From NCBI GenBank assembly GCA_009869945.1, contig WIXG01000029.1:1-64000 (forward strand): a stretch of 64,000 nt of DNA. The letters run 5' to 3'. The DNA comes from Mesaphorura yosii (lineage: Eukaryota > Arthropoda > Collembola > Poduromorpha > Tullbergiidae). Shown here piece by piece: positions 60,665 through 64,000 of this stretch (position 1 is the stretch's first letter; every line of letters starts with the position of its first letter). Both the position numbers and the translations under genes were made by a program. The notes under the pieces were generated by a model. The model had not been told where the DNA came from and did no database searches. It saw only the letters and a list, made by a program, of their open reading frames with translations.

Positions 60665-63600
60665 ATGGGATCCTTCCGCAGTTACGTGGGCCTGGATGAG
60701 TACGAGATGAAGGTAATTCTAATTAAGCACAGCAGGGCCTTCTTTTAGGTAAACTGTAATGTAAAACTGATTATAAATTCTTGCAGGCTCCTAATCTTGC
60801 CACAAGTTCGTTTCTGCAGCCACATTTTCTACCCGGGGAATTAGTTGTTGCTGCCGCTCACAACGTGCTGAAGTTTACATCTGCGTCAAAGAAGCAGGGT
60901 GTTTCTGGGTCGCTGTTTGTGACTAATGCAAGATTAGTTTTTGTGTCCTCGTCCGCATCTGAGTTATCACCTTCAACCTCTTCGTTGTCAGCGAACTCAG
61001 AGGACTCCGTGCCACTTCTGTCAATTCATACACTGTGTTACCAGGATGGCTCAACTAATCACCTTGGTGGAAAGAAAACCAAGAAGAAAGTCCATCTGGG
61101 TCCCTGGACTTCGTCTCTTGGAAACTCCTTAACCTCTAGTATTACAAGCTCAACCTCATCGATTTCAAATTCATCCCCAATAAACAGTAGTAATTCCAGT
61201 GCATCGACTTCAAACTCACACCTATTTTGCAGTGCATCAACTCGAGTTCATGAGCTCAATGTGATTTGTTCAAACTTTCGAACATTACGGGTTTCTTTCA
61301 AATTTTCACCAGTTGATCAAGGGCAAAAAATTTGTAACGCGTTGATTCACTGGTCTTTCCCTCAACAAGTTGAGAAATTATTCTACTTAGATTATTGCAG
61401 AGATTTGGACAAGAAACAGAACATTAATCAGAGCAACACAAGTGGTTTTATAGATAGCTTCTATTCTCCGAAATCGACAACAATTGCTGCAGGGTTTATT
61501 GCAAGTTGGATTCCCTCCTACTCTGTTCCAGGTTAGTATTAAACTAATTAAACTCATATTCACTAGATAATTTCAACATGCCGTAACTCTGCTCTTTGCC
61601 ATGCAGGTGATTGGTTAAGAGAATTAAAAATTACTAGATCACCAGGATTCCGATTGACGGATGCAAATGTCAACTTTGAACTGTGTCAATCGTAAGTGGT
61701 TCACCAATCAACGTAGCATTAAGTATAGTGCTGATATATTTTGCTTTATCATTGGTCTTTTAGACTACCAGAAAATTTTGTTGTGCCTGCTGGAATGACT
61801 GATGTTAGACTTATAAGCATGGCCGGTAAATTACGTGGGAATCGGCCTCCATTTTGGGTTTGGGTAGGTATTTAGTACTTACATCATCTTATACTTACAC
61901 AACCTGATTTAAATCATTGTTAATTTAAGGGAGATGCAAATGGGGCAGCAATTCTTCGAATGGCGAAACTGTATAATGAGGTTGACAGGTTAGAGAACGT
62001 GTTTTTAGCACAGGATTCGACTAAACTTAATTGTATCAGTGCTTGTTACAGTTCTGCCGAGAATGCATTTTATGAAATGCTGAGGAAGGAAAATCCGCAA
62101 AGAAAACGACCAAGAATATATGACCTTGATAATGCCGTCACGATAAAAGAATTGAGACAATCATTAACAAAATTGTCAGAACTATGCTGTCCCGAATCGT
62201 CTTCACATCATGAAGAACAGGACGTTAAATTCTACTCTCAACTTGAAAATACAAAATGGATGCTTTGGGTTTCGAGGATCATACACTTGGCACGGGAAAT
62301 TACCGACGTCATGGTCAGCACAAATGGAATCATTATACTTCAAGGCAAGCATTTTTTCTAAGATGATTCCAAGTGGTAGCTTGATGACTAACATTTTTGT
62401 AACAATGCAGAAAACGAATCACGAGACACATCCTGCTTGTTGAGCTCCATCATACAAGTAATCATCGATGCAAGATTTCGAACAATCACCGGCTTCTTTT
62501 CCCTTATTCAGAAAGAATGGGTTACGACCGGCCACCAGTTTCATTCAGTGTACATGCACACTAGCCCAGTATTTTTGCTTTTCTTGGATGTTGTGCACCA
62601 ATTGCTTCGACAAAACCCGTTCGACTTTGAGTTTAGTGAGGAATTACTGAGTGATCTGTGGGACTCAACATTTGATTCGTCGACTGGAACATTTTTATTT
62701 GACTCGCCAAGCCAGCGACGAGATCTGGTAGAAAATCTTTCCTGAATTAACATGAATGCACTCGTACCTCTGCCGCTGAATTTGTTGATAATATGACTTC
62801 TGTTTTCGCTTACAGGAATTAAGAAAAGACCTGACGGCTTGGTTCAGAATTCTGACAAAAGAGGAGATAAATGATGGGGAAAGCAAACCTCCACTTTCCT
62901 CAGCCTCAATTCCCGTAATACCAAAGTGTCTTTGCAATCCCATGTTCAAGCTGAAGTCCCTTTTGCATCCGCCGTCGGTGGACAAGTTCATGTTCAACCA
63001 AGCAGCAGTGTCACTGCCGTTAATTCAATCATCTTGGGCTATGCCAGACTTGGATCTCTGGAGCTCACTGTACCTCAACCGGGCTTTGGAGAATTTCACT
63101 TCACTGCCTTCAACGCTGACTGTTAGCAGTCCCTCGCTTCTACCGTTTGCCAAAACTTATGGTGCCACAATTCCACAAACTCCTGCGTCGGGACTTCGAA
63201 GCCCAATGCAGTCGGCAGTGTTTTTATTCTCTTCTGCGATTAATAATAACGTTGAGATTATTGGTGGAGAATCGACATCGACCTCAATAATGACAGGACG
63301 AGATTTAATGCATGAAATGAAATTAGTCGAAACACTTTTAAACAAGCTTTCGGTGTCGACAAGTTATCGGCGAAATAATCATGTCCGAGTTGCTCCGCCA
63401 GTACCTTCATCCTCCTATCAGCAGCGTGGAATTGGAGGAAATGAAAGAAGCGGCAACATTCTTCCAAGACAGAGCCTGCAGGAGTCTCCCAAGCCTGCAT
63501 CTCTGCAAATGTTCAAGCCACCATCTGTCCCGGGCTATGCACGTCCTGGAATTGAACGACCTTTGCCAAAGCCACGAACCACCCGGGCGCCCTTACCAGC

Positions 63601-63676
63601 ACATAATGAATCAGACTCGGCTGCAAGGAGGAAAAATCCCTTTTTTAGTAGTGTGCCAGAACAAGATTGTGAGTGA
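60665..63676 (+). CDS. Myotubularin-related pseudophosphatase (MTMR10/11/12 type)
   Basis: Seven exons: 60665-60712, 60787-61531, 61607-61691, 61764-61863, 61930-62344, 62411-62727 and 62816-63676, giving 856 residues in frame. The PH-GRAM domain includes LPGELVVAAAHNVLKFTS and GSLFVTNARLVFVSS and contains a Ser-rich insert. The myotubularin domain follows, with RSPGFRLTDAN, PPFWVWGDANGAAILRM, FRTITGFFSLIQKEWV and SPVFLLFLDVVHQLL. The phosphatase P-loop CX5R is absent: the site reads GIIILQENESRDTSCLLSS near residue 465, as in the inactive MTMR10/12 branch. Such proteins act as adaptors for active myotubularins that dephosphorylate PI3P and PI(3,5)P2 on endosomes. The C-terminal region (LWSSLYLNRALENF) and a basic, Pro-rich tail close the protein. 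Intron 5 is of GC-AG type. An hAT insertion ends 189 bases before the start. Confidence 0.92.
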
Positions 63677-64000
63677 AGGGAAGGAAGGCTCGGGTAAACT
63701 CCTAAACTTTAAAGTGCAATTTTTAGAGATTTTATGCACGAGTTTTAATCGTACAAAGCTCTTTTATACGCTGTTGTGCAATTCTTGTTATACTTTATTA
63801 CTACAAATCTGTTATATTACCTGAGTACTTTTATTTAAGTCTCTTGTATAAAAAGGCAGCGTATGTTTCACTGTCGGCCTACTGAATGTAAAATATCGAA
63901 TTGAACCTTGCAATTCATGACACAAGTGCAACTTTGTTAGAAATCTTTCATTTTGTTAGCATAATTGTGTGAAGCGTTCGCTTTCTAGAGCCGTGTGATG
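63677..64000. other. 3' flank of the myotubularin-related gene
   Basis: This is presumably 3' UTR. I see no canonical AATAAA before the window ends, so the transcript end may lie outside it. Confidence 0.4.

Noticed and set aside
1-64000. CRISPR arrays, operons or bacterial-type promoters
   Set aside because: The window is clearly eukaryotic, with spliced animal genes; no regularly spaced repeats were seen.

Overview
The window is eukaryotic: AT-rich, with genes split by GT-AG introns and long non-coding spacers. An innexin, a four-domain type-2 chitin-binding protein and an animal-type CLCA protein point to an arthropod. A UGA-encoded selenoprotein W is compatible with a non-insect arthropod such as a springtail or crustacean, but the taxon is an inference. 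All gene models were spliced by eye. For seven of the protein-coding genes and for the transposon gene the summed exon lengths are divisible by three with phases that match; in the serine protease only the catalytic-domain exons are firm.

Layout: 1-5541 has no recognised gene. RBM8A/Y14 (+) lies at 5542-6288. A large CLCA-type gene (+) has its first exon at 13740-13985, a 15.7-kb intron, and 12 further exons from 29727 to 39126. An intronless SMYD SET/MYND gene (-) at 39602-40780 is tail to tail with it. A selenoprotein W gene (+) at 42299-42843 has an in-frame TGA and a downstream SECIS hairpin, and is tail to tail with an innexin (-) at 43089-45011. A trypsin-like serine protease (-) follows at 46135-47394. 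After a 6-kb gap come a ceramide synthase (+, 53746-55401) and a convergent peritrophin-like chitin-binding protein (-, 56480-57667). A 1.2-kb hAT-type DNA transposon (59269-60467), carrying a small BED-finger gene, sits just upstream of a catalytically dead myotubularin-related gene of the MTMR10/11/12 type (+, 60665-63676).

The genes do not form a pathway; this is ordinary chromosomal DNA with mixed functions (exon junction complex, membrane and gap-junction proteins, lipid synthesis, cuticle or peritrophic matrix, protein methylation, redox). The most notable items are the selenoprotein, which a standard gene finder would break at its UGA, with its SECIS on the same bases as the opposing gene's poly(A) signal; the CLCA protein that has lost a zinc ligand and has an altered MIDAS; and the hAT element with a complete BED-only gene and about nine copies of a subterminal motif.
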